The notes under the pieces were generated by a model, which worked only from the letters and a program-made list of their open reading frames with translations, was not told the DNA's origin and ran no database searches. A stretch of 12,026 nucleotides of DNA from Fibrobacter sp. UBA4309 (GTDB lineage: Bacteria > Fibrobacterota > Fibrobacteria > Fibrobacterales > Fibrobacteraceae), in the NCBI RefSeq assembly GCF_002395745.1, contig NZ_DGUN01000052.1:44280-56305 (forward strand). Direction: 5' to 3'. Positions 1-5,875 of the stretch are shown here, piece by piece; within the stretch, counting starts at the first letter, position 1; each line of letters opens with the position of its first letter. A program made the translations under genes and the position numbers.

Positions 1-1
1 C

Positions 2-328
2 GACTGCGTGATGCCTACCCGCAACGCGCGAAACGGCATGCTCTTTACGAGCGAAGGCGTTCTACGCTACAAGGCCGCCCGCCATGCCGAGGAATTCGAC
101 AAGCCCGTAGACCCGAATTGCGACTGTTACTGTTGCCGCAACTTCAGCCGCGCGTACCTGCGCCACCTGCACCACGCCGGGGAATCCCTCGGGTTTACGC
201 TCGCGAGCATCCACAACCTGCACTTCTACCTGCACCTGATGCGCGAAGCCAAGCAGCACATCGCCGACGACACATTTGAAGAGTGGAAAAAGGAGAAGTG
301 CGAAATCCTGCAACGCGATTTGCAATAA
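2..328 (+). CDS. tgt: tRNA-guanine (queuine) transglycosylase, C-terminal part
   Basis: This is the last 108 residues of bacterial Tgt, which swaps guanine 34 for preQ1 in tRNAs with GUN anticodons, a step in queuosine synthesis in the cytoplasm. The gene enters from the left edge; the reading frame starts at base 2 and there is no start codon in the window. The first visible residues, DCVMPTRNARNG, are the family's active-site stretch, and the initial Asp matches the catalytic nucleophile (D264 in E. coli, D280 in Zymomonas). The zinc site is intact: CDCYCC supplies the C-x-C-x2-C cysteines and the His of SIHNL is the fourth ligand. SRAYLRHL is also typical of the family. The protein ends at the usual distance after the zinc site, so the C-terminus looks complete. 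A palindromic repeat begins directly after the stop codon, then a terminator. The identification is secure; only the N-terminal two thirds is unseen. Confidence 0.97.
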   Translation, partial: DCVMPTRNARNGMLFTSEGVLRYKAARHAEEFDKPVDPNCDCYCCRNFSRAYLRHLHHAGESLGFTLASIHNLHFYLHLMREAKQHIADDTFEEWKKEKCEILQRDLQ

Positions 329-329
329 C

Positions 330-364
330 GAGATTGCCACGCCTCTTCGAGGCTCGCAATGACA
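330..364. repeat. Palindromic intergenic repeat, GAGATTGC...GCAATGACA type
   Basis: A 35-bp imperfect palindrome begins two bases after the tgt stop. The inner hairpin is gcctc/gaggc (341-345 and 349-353) with loop ttc; the outer arms attgc/gcaat are at 333-337 and 356-360. Sequences of the form GAGATTGCCACGC...GCTCGCAATGACA are dispersed palindromic repeats in many bacterial genomes. This is the only copy in the window, so its repeat status rests on recognition, not on internal comparison. It differs from the CATTCCGGG-type repeat at 413-475. Confidence 0.6.
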
Positions 365-378
365 TTTAATATGAAAAA

Positions 379-408
379 TGCCTCGGCAAAGCCGAGGCAA
401 TTTTTTTT
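379..408 (+). terminator. Rho-independent terminator of tgt
   Basis: A perfect 9-bp stem, tgcctcggc (379-387) and gccgaggca (391-399), closes an AAA loop and is followed after one base by eight T (401-408). It sits 50 bp past the tgt stop. On the other strand the stem is followed by five T (complement of 374-378), so it may also stop transcription of the convergent cellulase gene, less efficiently. Confidence 0.9.
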
Positions 409-412
409 CTTG

Positions 413-475
413 CGTCATGGCGGGCTTGACCCGCCATCTAGAATTCCAGATTCCGGCTCAAAGGCCGGAATGACG
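413..475. repeat. Double palindromic repeat, CGTCA...TGACG type
   Basis: The unit is bounded by inverted ends cgtca and tgacg and holds two hairpins. The first is atggcggg/cccgccat (417-424 and 430-437) with loop cttga; the second is attccggc/gccggaat (450-457 and 464-471) with loop tcaaag. They are separated by a ctagaattccag spacer. The unit at 8852-8905 has the same plan, with ends CGTCA/TGACG, the CTTGA loop, CTAG between the hairpins, and one CATTCC-type and one CATGGCG-type hairpin in the opposite order. The repeat ends five bases before the cellulase stop codon, so it would be the first structure in the 3' untranslated RNA of that gene. Confidence 0.7.
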
Positions 476-480
476 TTCCC

Positions 481-3177
481 TTAGCGGATGCTGACGCGGG
501 CAGTCGTGCTTGCGCTACCCATCATCACGCGGACAACGTAGTTGCCACGAGAGAGGTTTTCGAGAGAGACCTGGTTCATACCGGCAGTCATACTTTCGGA
601 AACGCCCTTGACGAGGTTGCCCATCAAGTCGAACACCTGGACCTTCACGTTGCCGGACTTCGGCGTAATGATGTTCAGGTAAGCACCCTGCACACTGAGC
701 TTGATGCCGCTAGCAGCACGGGCAACCTTCTTGATACCGACAGTGGAGGTCACGCACTTGACATCGTCCACAAAGAGGTAATCGACATCCGGCTGATCCA
801 TGGAGGTCTTCCAGCCCAGAACTTCCCAAGCCATCTTCTTGATGTTTGCAAAGTTCAGGACCTTAGCTTCGCCCCAGCCCATCTGTTCGATGTCTTCGAA
901 CTTGATAACAACGGTCGTCCAGTCGGCAACGGTGGGGTTCTTGTAAAGGTGGTAGTCATAGTCCGTCACGGAGCCATCCTGAATCTTGAAGTCATGAGCA
1001 TTGCCCTTATAGCGGTAGCTAATGGCATTGCAAGCGCTCAGGTCAACACCAAGAGAAGTATCCGCATTCGTGTTCAAGCCGAGAGCGACGAACGGACGTT
1101 CTTCGTAGGTACCCGGATTGATAAGAATACCCTTGAGGCCAACAAAACCGGCAGTTCCGTTAGTCGGATCGTCAGCAGCCGTCATGTTCACGACGTAGCC
1201 CGGAAGAGCGTCATCATAAACGTTGGCAATGGTAGAAAGTCCACCCGGTTCCTTATCGGTATAGGCGTACCAGGTACCCGTCGTCTTGAGGACTTCGTCA
1301 CCATCTTCGACATCATCGATAAGCACAAGTTCGCTCACGACAACAGAGGAGGACACCGGAGCAATGGTAGAAGAAGAGGAAGCGATAACAGTGCCAGAAG
1401 AGCTCTTCGGCGTTACAGTGCTCGAAGAAGAAGTCGGGGCGTCGTTAGCGGAAATGGCCTTGATGGAAACGCCATCGCAGCGGACATCATCCACATAGAG
1501 GTAGTTGAAAAGCGGCTGGATTTCGGAGGCAGGGCGGTCAACAACGCCGTTCACTTCCCAAGCCAAGCGGTTAGCCTTGCCCAAGTTCTTCTTCAAATCA
1601 GTAATCTGCGGATCGGCCCAAGTGGTATGCTGCTGGAACATATCCGCGGTCAATTCAACAGTCTTCCAATCCTTGGAAGCTTCAGCATCGACATAGTGGA
1701 AGTTGTAGTTGGTAATCGAAGAGAGTTCCACGCGGAAGTTATGGGCAGCTCCCTTGTACTTGTAGGAAATCGAATTGCACTTCGAAAGCTGCGAGAAATC
1801 GGCCGTATCCTTCGTCAGGTTCAAGCCCATGGCCACATACGGCGCCCACTTGTAGGATCCCTGATCAATATAAATGCCTTCCAAAGCAGCCATATACTTG
1901 GAATCGTTGCCTTCCTTGGCAGGAACGATTACATCGTAGGTTTCCTTACCAAAGTCGTTAGTCCACTTCTTGTTGGTAATCTTCGTAGAACCACGACCAT
2001 CGTGATCATCGTCGGAGTCAGCCCAGGCAGACCAGAAGCCACCCGTATAGGTGTAGCGGTCACCATCTTCCATGTCATCGATGAGATCCGTCGTAGCACC
2101 ATTGGCAACGCCCGTAGAGAAGCCATCGTCGGCAGTGGCAGAACCGAGGTGGTTGCCAAGGCCGCAATCGCTGTAGTTGTGGCTACCTTGGAGATATCCC
2201 TTCACCATGTTTCCAGACTCAGAATATTTCAGTCCCTGGTTCAGAGTCAAGGACGTAAAGGCCGCAGACTGTTCCCTGATAGCAGATGCAGACCAGTTCG
2301 CCCAGGAGACGCCGTTCTGGTTCATCCAGTTCACCCAAGCCTGGCTAGCAGAGCCATCCGGAGAACCGTTACCATCGGCAGAAACGGTACCCCATTCCGT
2401 AGCGAACACGGGAACACCCTTGCTCATAGCAGACTTTGCAGCAGCGTCGTAACCGCCGCCGACCTTATGCGTTGCGGCATAGAAGTGGAGCGTGCAACCA
2501 TAGTTCTTCTTCGAGTCTGTAATGCCTGCATTAGCACAGGCATCCGGCTGGCTGGACCATCCCGGGCTACCCACGAGGATGAGGTTGTCGGAATACTGGC
2601 GGATAACCGGAATCACAGCGTCAGCATGGGACTTCACCGTACCCATATCGCCGGTCGGTTCGTTCCAGATTTCGAAAATCACGTTGTGAGTCTGGCCGAA
2701 TTCCTGGGCGGCCCAAGCAAAGAATTCCTTCGCTTCGTTGGTATAGCCCGAAGAGCTTTCAATGTGCCAGTCAAGGATGATGTAAATGTCGTTTTCGACA
2801 GCGGCGCGGACCATCTTCGTGACCATGGCCTTCTGGTCGTTTTTACCACCCGTCGTATAGGAACGACCATGGCTGTCAAACTTTTCGTCAGCAACACCGA
2901 GAGCGAAGCGGAGCACTTCGATTCCCATGTCCTTCACCATGAGGCCCATAGCCTGGGATGTATAGTAAACAAGGGCGCTATCTGCAGCAGAGCTCCAGAA
3001 AAGGCTCATGCCCTTGACCTGCACGGTCTTGTCCTTGTACGACGGGCAGGAACCCGACAGCTTGCCACCATTGGCCACCAGCTTACCGTACGTGCTCACC
3101 GGACCTACACGACCCGGCACCACCGCCATAGCAGCCGATACGGCCGCCAGCATCATTATTGCTAGAAATTTTTTCAT
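481..3177 (-). CDS. Secreted GH5 endoglucanase with two CBM11/30-like domains and C-terminal sorting domain
   Basis: An 898-aa enzyme predicted to cleave internal beta-1,4 bonds of cellulose or related glucans outside the cell. Residues 1-18 are a signal peptide (MKKFLAIMMLAAVSAAMA). The GH5 domain spans about 24-340: R90, DWH at 136-138, the acid/base E173 in IFEIWNEP, H231 and Y233, the nucleophile E261 in FATEWG, and SWANWS at 291-296, as in the GH5_2 subfamily. Two related beta-rich domains follow, about 365-567 and 618-808. Each opens with LIDD-x-EDGD and closes with a YVDDV/FVDDV-type strand, which resembles CBM11 or CBM30; the exact family is my inference. A Ser/Thr-rich linker at about 580-615 separates them. 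Residues about 813-898 form a short beta domain like type IX secretion sorting domains (VQVFDLMGNLV, then SRGNYVVRV). AAGGA lies 6 nt before the ATG. The pectate lyase gene ends 113 bp upstream on the same strand. Function confidence is high, substrate range unknown. Confidence 0.95.
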   Translation of the reverse strand: MKKFLAIMMLAAVSAAMAVVPGRVGPVSTYGKLVANGGKLSGSCPSYKDKTVQVKGMSLFWSSAADSALVYYTSQAMGLMVKDMGIEVLRFALGVADEKFDSHGRSYTTGGKNDQKAMVTKMVRAAVENDIYIILDWHIESSSGYTNEAKEFFAWAAQEFGQTHNVIFEIWNEPTGDMGTVKSHADAVIPVIRQYSDNLILVGSPGWSSQPDACANAGITDSKKNYGCTLHFYAATHKVGGGYDAAAKSAMSKGVPVFATEWGTVSADGNGSPDGSASQAWVNWMNQNGVSWANWSASAIREQSAAFTSLTLNQGLKYSESGNMVKGYLQGSHNYSDCGLGNHLGSATADDGFSTGVANGATTDLIDDMEDGDRYTYTGGFWSAWADSDDDHDGRGSTKITNKKWTNDFGKETYDVIVPAKEGNDSKYMAALEGIYIDQGSYKWAPYVAMGLNLTKDTADFSQLSKCNSISYKYKGAAHNFRVELSSITNYNFHYVDAEASKDWKTVELTADMFQQHTTWADPQITDLKKNLGKANRLAWEVNGVVDRPASEIQPLFNYLYVDDVRCDGVSIKAISANDAPTSSSSTVTPKSSSGTVIASSSSTIAPVSSSVVVSELVLIDDVEDGDEVLKTTGTWYAYTDKEPGGLSTIANVYDDALPGYVVNMTAADDPTNGTAGFVGLKGILINPGTYEERPFVALGLNTNADTSLGVDLSACNAISYRYKGNAHDFKIQDGSVTDYDYHLYKNPTVADWTTVVIKFEDIEQMGWGEAKVLNFANIKKMAWEVLGWKTSMDQPDVDYLFVDDVKCVTSTVGIKKVARAASGIKLSVQGAYLNIITPKSGNVKVQVFDLMGNLVKGVSESMTAGMNQVSLENLSRGNYVVRVMMGSASTTARVSIR

Positions 3178-3227
3178 TCTACATCCTTATTTTGAGGTTC
3201 CACCAATCCCTTTTGTCGTAAAGATAG

Positions 3228-3233
3228 ATTATA
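3228..3233 (-). promoter_or_regulatory. Candidate -10 box for the GH5 endoglucanase
   Basis: On the minus strand this reads a perfect TATAAT, 50 bp before the start codon at 3177, within the AT-rich 113-bp gap after the pectate lyase stop. No good -35 box lies at 16-18 bp spacing (the best match is attatt). It suggests that the cellulase has its own promoter and is not only read through from the pectate lyase gene. Confidence 0.4.
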
Positions 3234-3290
3234 TCTCAAATTATTGATGTAATAATTTTGGATACATTTGAGGAATCTCACGGAAAAGGA

Positions 3291-5249
3291 CTATCTTAAA
3301 AAAGTTTTTACATCAATTCGCCCTTTTCGAATCAAACGGGCCAAATAAACTCCCGGACGGAGCGCCGAAATGTCGATTTCACGGGAACGGCTCGTGAACA
3401 TTTTCGTTCCGTCCACGCGCAAAATGTCAACACGGAAGGGGCCTTCCGCCACAATTTCGAGGCGGGCTTCGGAGGCGACGTAACGGACGGCGGGGAGGAC
3501 GCTGGATTCCGGGTTCCTTCGACGTTGCTCAGGACTGGCTCCACCCGGAATGACGGTCGTGGAACTGCTGGATTCCGGGTCGGTGCCCGGAATGACGCTT
3601 CCATCCCAGCCCCTGTAGGCCACAAGCGCATCCTTGAGCGCCTGGTTCACGGCATACGCGGCATCGTCCTCGGAATTGTCGAATTCCCAACGGAAATCAC
3701 CGCCCTGCACGCGACCGGCATACTTTTCCACGTTTGCCTTGGCCACGGCAGGTTCGTCGGCGGTATAGCTATACATCACCGCATTGTCGGTATCAAAATT
3801 ATTGTAGATGTTGCCGCCCGCATACGACTTGACTGTATTCGGGACTTTCGCGCTACGGCTGTCAACTACGTACGCATCGAAATCCGCCTTCGTGTCAATC
3901 GAGCCCGCGGCCGCTTCCGCCCCCTTCAGCACGTACTCGCTCGCCCCATACGGAATGAACGTGTAGGAACCCTCCATGTAATTGTTGTAGGCCTTGATGG
4001 TACCGCCATCTTCCTTGCTGAACGTGGGATTGTTCTTTTCGTCGCGATTCTCGCTACCCGCATACACGTCGCTCCCCTGCATCGAGGTGAGCATCGGGTA
4101 CTTGCAGTTGCGGAAGTAGTTGCTTTCCATGAACACGGACGAGCCCAGCGTGGAGCCCGCGCCGTACTTGGCGATGCCATCGTAGTAGTTGTTGTACACG
4201 TGCGCGCTGTAGTAGCGCACGCGCGGGTGGCGGCTGTCGGAATGGTCGTACCAGTTGTGGTGATACGTGATGTAGAGCCCGTCCGTCGAGCCTTCCGAAA
4301 GGCCGAGCAGGTTCGACTTGCCGTTGTCCCAGAAGTGGTTGTAGCTGAAGGTTACGTAGGTGGACTTCTTGCAGTCGAGGGCGCCGTCGCCCTTCACCTG
4401 GTCGGCGTCGGAACCCGCGTCGCCGTAGAAGAAGTCGCAGTTGTGCACCCACACATACTGGTTGTCCTGCTGCAGGCCCACGTTGTCGCCTTCCCCGCTG
4501 TCCACGTTCATAAAGCCGAGGTTGCGGACTTCCACGTTTTGCGCGTTCTTGATGCGGACGCCCCAGCCGTTCGCCGTAGCGTCCGCGCCAATGCCCTCGA
4601 TAGTGAGCGACGGCTCCTCCTTCTTGTCGAGGTCGACCAGGATGTCGCCCTTGTCGGTGGAGTCCGGATCCGTCACGTTACCGATAATGCGGATATCGAG
4701 CGGCCGCGTGTCGTAGCCCTTCTTGAATCCCGTGAGAATCGCCTGCAAGCCCTTGCACGCGGTCGTAGCGCCCTTGCCGCTCGTCACGACATCGAGCGAG
4801 ACCGTATTCTTGGTGCTCTCGGAAACGTAGATGACCACCGCGCCGTCCTTGAGCGTACCGTCCTTCTTGTAGGCGCCGGGAACGCGGCCGTTGCTGAAGG
4901 CGAAACCGCTGCGGTCGTGCGCCTTCACGGAAAGCGTCTTCGTGGTGGCGGAGGAGCCTTCCTTGCCGCCCTTCACGCCAGCGATTTTCAGCGTGTAGTC
5001 GCCCGCCTTGAGGCCCGGAACGTCGACGCGCCACTTGGAGCCGTACTTGCGCACGAGTTGCGCGTCCACCTTCGCACCGGAAACGCCGTTTCCCGAGTAG
5101 TACACGTTGTAGCTATCGGAGCCGTCAGCGGTCCATTCCGCATAGGCCGACTCGAGCCAGCCGCCCGCATCGCCCACCGTCACCTGGGCATGCGCCCCGG
5201 CAAGCGAAAGCGAAACCACCGCAACCATAGACAGGTTCTTGAAATCCAT
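3291..5249 (-). CDS. Secreted family 1 pectate lyase with Fn3-like N-terminal domain and repeat-derived linker
   Basis: Cleaves de-esterified pectin by beta-elimination, outside the cell. The start is set at 5249 because AAGGG lies 6 nt before this ATG; an in-frame ATG two codons upstream (5255) directly abuts the same AAGGG and is less likely. Numbering below counts from 5255. Residues 3-23 are a signal peptide ending AGAHA. Residues about 25-110 look like an Fn3-type domain. The catalytic parallel beta-helix spans about 112-550: DADQVKGDGALDCKKS (283-298) fits the calcium-binding Asp cluster, VTFSYNHFWDN follows, and SRHPRVR (341-347) carries the catalytic Arg of the PL1 R-x-P-x-x-R motif. 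Ladder repeats such as VYNNYYDG and AYNNYMEG fit a beta-helix. Residues 554-585 coincide with two palindromic DNA repeats. Residues about 590-654 are a sorting-type domain (VDILRVDGTKMF, LRPGVYLARL). Fibrobacter species are known to break pectin without growing on it, so the role may be to expose cellulose. Confidence 0.93.
   Translation of the reverse strand: MDFKNLSMVAVVSLSLAGAHAQVTVGDAGGWLESAYAEWTADGSDSYNVYYSGNGVSGAKVDAQLVRKYGSKWRVDVPGLKAGDYTLKIAGVKGGKEGSSATTKTLSVKAHDRSGFAFSNGRVPGAYKKDGTLKDGAVVIYVSESTKNTVSLDVVTSGKGATTACKGLQAILTGFKKGYDTRPLDIRIIGNVTDPDSTDKGDILVDLDKKEEPSLTIEGIGADATANGWGVRIKNAQNVEVRNLGFMNVDSGEGDNVGLQQDNQYVWVHNCDFFYGDAGSDADQVKGDGALDCKKSTYVTFSYNHFWDNGKSNLLGLSEGSTDGLYITYHHNWYDHSDSRHPRVRYYSAHVYNNYYDGIAKYGAGSTLGSSVFMESNYFRNCKYPMLTSMQGSDVYAGSENRDEKNNPTFSKEDGGTIKAYNNYMEGSYTFIPYGASEYVLKGAEAAAGSIDTKADFDAYVVDSRSAKVPNTVKSYAGGNIYNNFDTDNAVMYSYTADEPAVAKANVEKYAGRVQGGDFRWEFDNSEDDAAYAVNQALKDALVAYRGWDGSVIPGTDPESSSSTTVIPGGASPEQRRRNPESSVLPAVRYVASEARLEIVAEGPFRVDILRVDGTKMFTSRSREIDISALRPGVYLARLIRKGRIDVKTFLR
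3502..3555. repeat. Palindromic repeat copy A inside the pectate lyase gene
   Basis: Perfect 9-bp arms attccgggt (3506-3514) and acccggaat (3543-3551), with outer ctgg and tgacg ends, match the hairpin units at 413-475 and 8852-8905. The interior is longer (28 bp) and contains TCCTTCGACGTTGCTCAGGA, which resembles another widely dispersed repeat motif (CCTTCGAC...GCTCAGGA). On the coding strand the copy is read as about residues 568-585, including VIPGGASPEQ and RRRNPESS, without stop or frameshift. Confidence 0.7.
3568..3597. repeat. Palindromic repeat copy B inside the pectate lyase gene
   Basis: Perfect 8-bp arms attccggg (3572-3579) and cccggaat (3586-3593) surround a 6-bp loop, with ctgg and tgacg ends as in copy A. 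The coding strand reads VIPGTDPESS (residues 554-563), only three codons after the apparent end of the catalytic domain. The intergenic copy at 8856-8876 has the same arms with a 5-bp loop. Copies A and B are direct repeats 12 bp apart. Confidence 0.7.
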
Positions 5250-5279
5250 AAGCATCCCTTTTTGGACATCCTTTTTTTG

Positions 5280-5375
5280 AATGTTCTCAAATTTTCAAGG
5301 AACAATATAGATATTTCAAGTAAAAAAGCAATAAATTTTATTTATTTTTACATTTTTCTCAAAATAATGTTCTCA
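5280..5375 (-). promoter_or_regulatory. Direct repeat TGAGAACATT flanking the pectate lyase promoter
   Basis: Two identical 10-mers (5280-5289 and 5366-5375; aatgttctca on the plus strand) lie 86 bp apart on either side of the candidate promoter, both in the same orientation. The spacing is close to eight helical turns. This could be a regulator binding pair, but in AT-rich DNA a chance repeat is possible. Confidence 0.25.
5304..5331 (-). promoter_or_regulatory. Candidate sigma-70-type promoter of the pectate lyase gene
   Basis: On the minus strand, TTGCTT (5326-5331) and TATATT (5304-5309) are separated by 16 bp, in a very AT-rich stretch. Transcription would start near 5297 and give a leader of about 48 nt before the start codon at 5249. 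A 10-bp direct repeat, TGAGAACATT on this strand, brackets the promoter: one copy lies upstream at 5366-5375 and one in the leader at 5280-5289. Confidence 0.4.
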
Positions 5376-5469
5376 TTTTTATTAAGACGCAAAAACAAAA
5401 AATCTCCACCACATCGCATCTGCCACAAACGGACACGGAGAAAGCCGGACAAGGGCTGCGCAAGCTAAG
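5376..5469. other. Intergenic stretch between pectate lyase promoter region and membrane protein gene
   Basis: This 94-bp stretch lies between the upstream copy of the TGAGAACATT repeat and the stop codon of the small membrane protein gene. I see no gene. On the minus strand a weak terminator-like arrangement is present: tctcc/ggaga arms (5403-5407 and 5437-5441) with a 29-nt loop, followed by an interrupted T run. The stem is too short and the loop too long for a confident call. Confidence 0.3.
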
Positions 5470-5805
5470 TTATTGTCTGTCAATCTGTTCCAGACGGTCA
5501 TAGAGGTCGTACAGACGCTGTACGCCGTTTTCGAGACCGTAGTAGTGCCGGATATACGGGACAAGAAGCCCGAGGAAAAGAACCGCAAGTATCAGTACGG
5601 CAAAATCGGGACACGCCACCAGGAACAGGAAACTCCCGACAGTCAACAGTGCAAAAAGAATCATCACCAGTTCGTGGACCAGGCGTTCGTGCTGGAAAAA
5701 GGCAATGTGGGTACGCACAGAAAGCAGCTGCTCCGCCGTCAGCGGAATCCCGGAACCGGCCATCGCCAGCAAATGTTGCTCGTAATCGGAGAGTTTTTTA
5801 AGCAT
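5470..5805 (-). CDS. Small two-helix membrane protein of unknown function
   Basis: A 111-aa protein I cannot assign to a named family. Residues 1-44 are soluble and charged (LTAEQLLSVRTHIAFFQHERLV). Two hydrophobic helices follow at about 45-64 and 68-86, separated by a short turn with Pro and Asp, so both ends should face the same side of the membrane, most likely the cytoplasm. Residues about 90-109 form an amphipathic helix (LYDLYDRLEQI) suited to coiled-coil or surface contact. The FFQHERLVH stretch recalls small uncharacterised membrane proteins of anaerobic gut bacteria, from memory only. There is no strong ribosome site (GAAAG 1 nt before ATG). It is transcribed divergently from the acyl-CoA synthetase, with 70 bp between their starts. 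Codon composition and the clean hydropathy pattern support a real gene. Confidence 0.75.
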   Translation of the reverse strand: MLKKLSDYEQHLLAMAGSGIPLTAEQLLSVRTHIAFFQHERLVHELVMILFALLTVGSFLFLVACPDFAVLILAVLFLGLLVPYIRHYYGLENGVQRLYDLYDRLEQIDRQ

Positions 5806-5875
5806 ACTTTCAAATATAAAGAAAAAAAATGCGTTTTTTATGTCCTTTTGAAAAAATAGATTTTATTTTGTCAAT
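5806..5875. promoter_or_regulatory. Divergent AT-rich intergenic region
   Basis: Seventy bases rich in A and T runs separate the divergent starts of the small membrane protein and the acyl-CoA synthetase, so promoters for both must lie here or within the genes. TATAAA occurs on the plus strand at 5815-5820 and TATATT is read on the minus strand across the same spot. Neither has a convincing -35 box. No Shine-Dalgarno sequence precedes the plus-strand ATG at 5876; the 25 bases before it are mostly A and T. Confidence 0.35.

Noticed and set aside
949..3165. Long open frame (738 codons) on the plus strand opposite the cellulase gene
   Set aside because: The protein has no domain or motif and is rich in Arg, His and Val as expected from antisense of GC-biased codons. 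The minus-strand gene has a signal peptide, GH5 catalytic motifs and a ribosome site.
3291..3327. Terminator after the pectate lyase stop codon
   Set aside because: The gap before the cellulase has A/T runs but no stable hairpin; the aagatag/ctatctt complement (3221-3227 and 3291-3297) has a 63-bp separation and overlaps the coding end.
3291..5249. Pectate lyase as a pseudogene disrupted by repeat insertion
   Set aside because: The frame is open through both repeat copies, the catalytic motifs are intact, and the C-terminal sorting domain continues in the same frame.
5403..5441. Terminator-like arms tctcc/ggaga followed by T-rich sequence on the minus strand, after the small membrane protein gene
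   Set aside because: Only five base pairs with a 29-nt loop; too weak to call a terminator.
3525..5468. Long open frame (647 codons) on the plus strand opposite the pectate lyase gene
   Set aside because: It mirrors the codon bias of the lyase, has repetitive VRRAVVEVVVV-type composition and ends in the AT-rich promoter region. No recognisable family.
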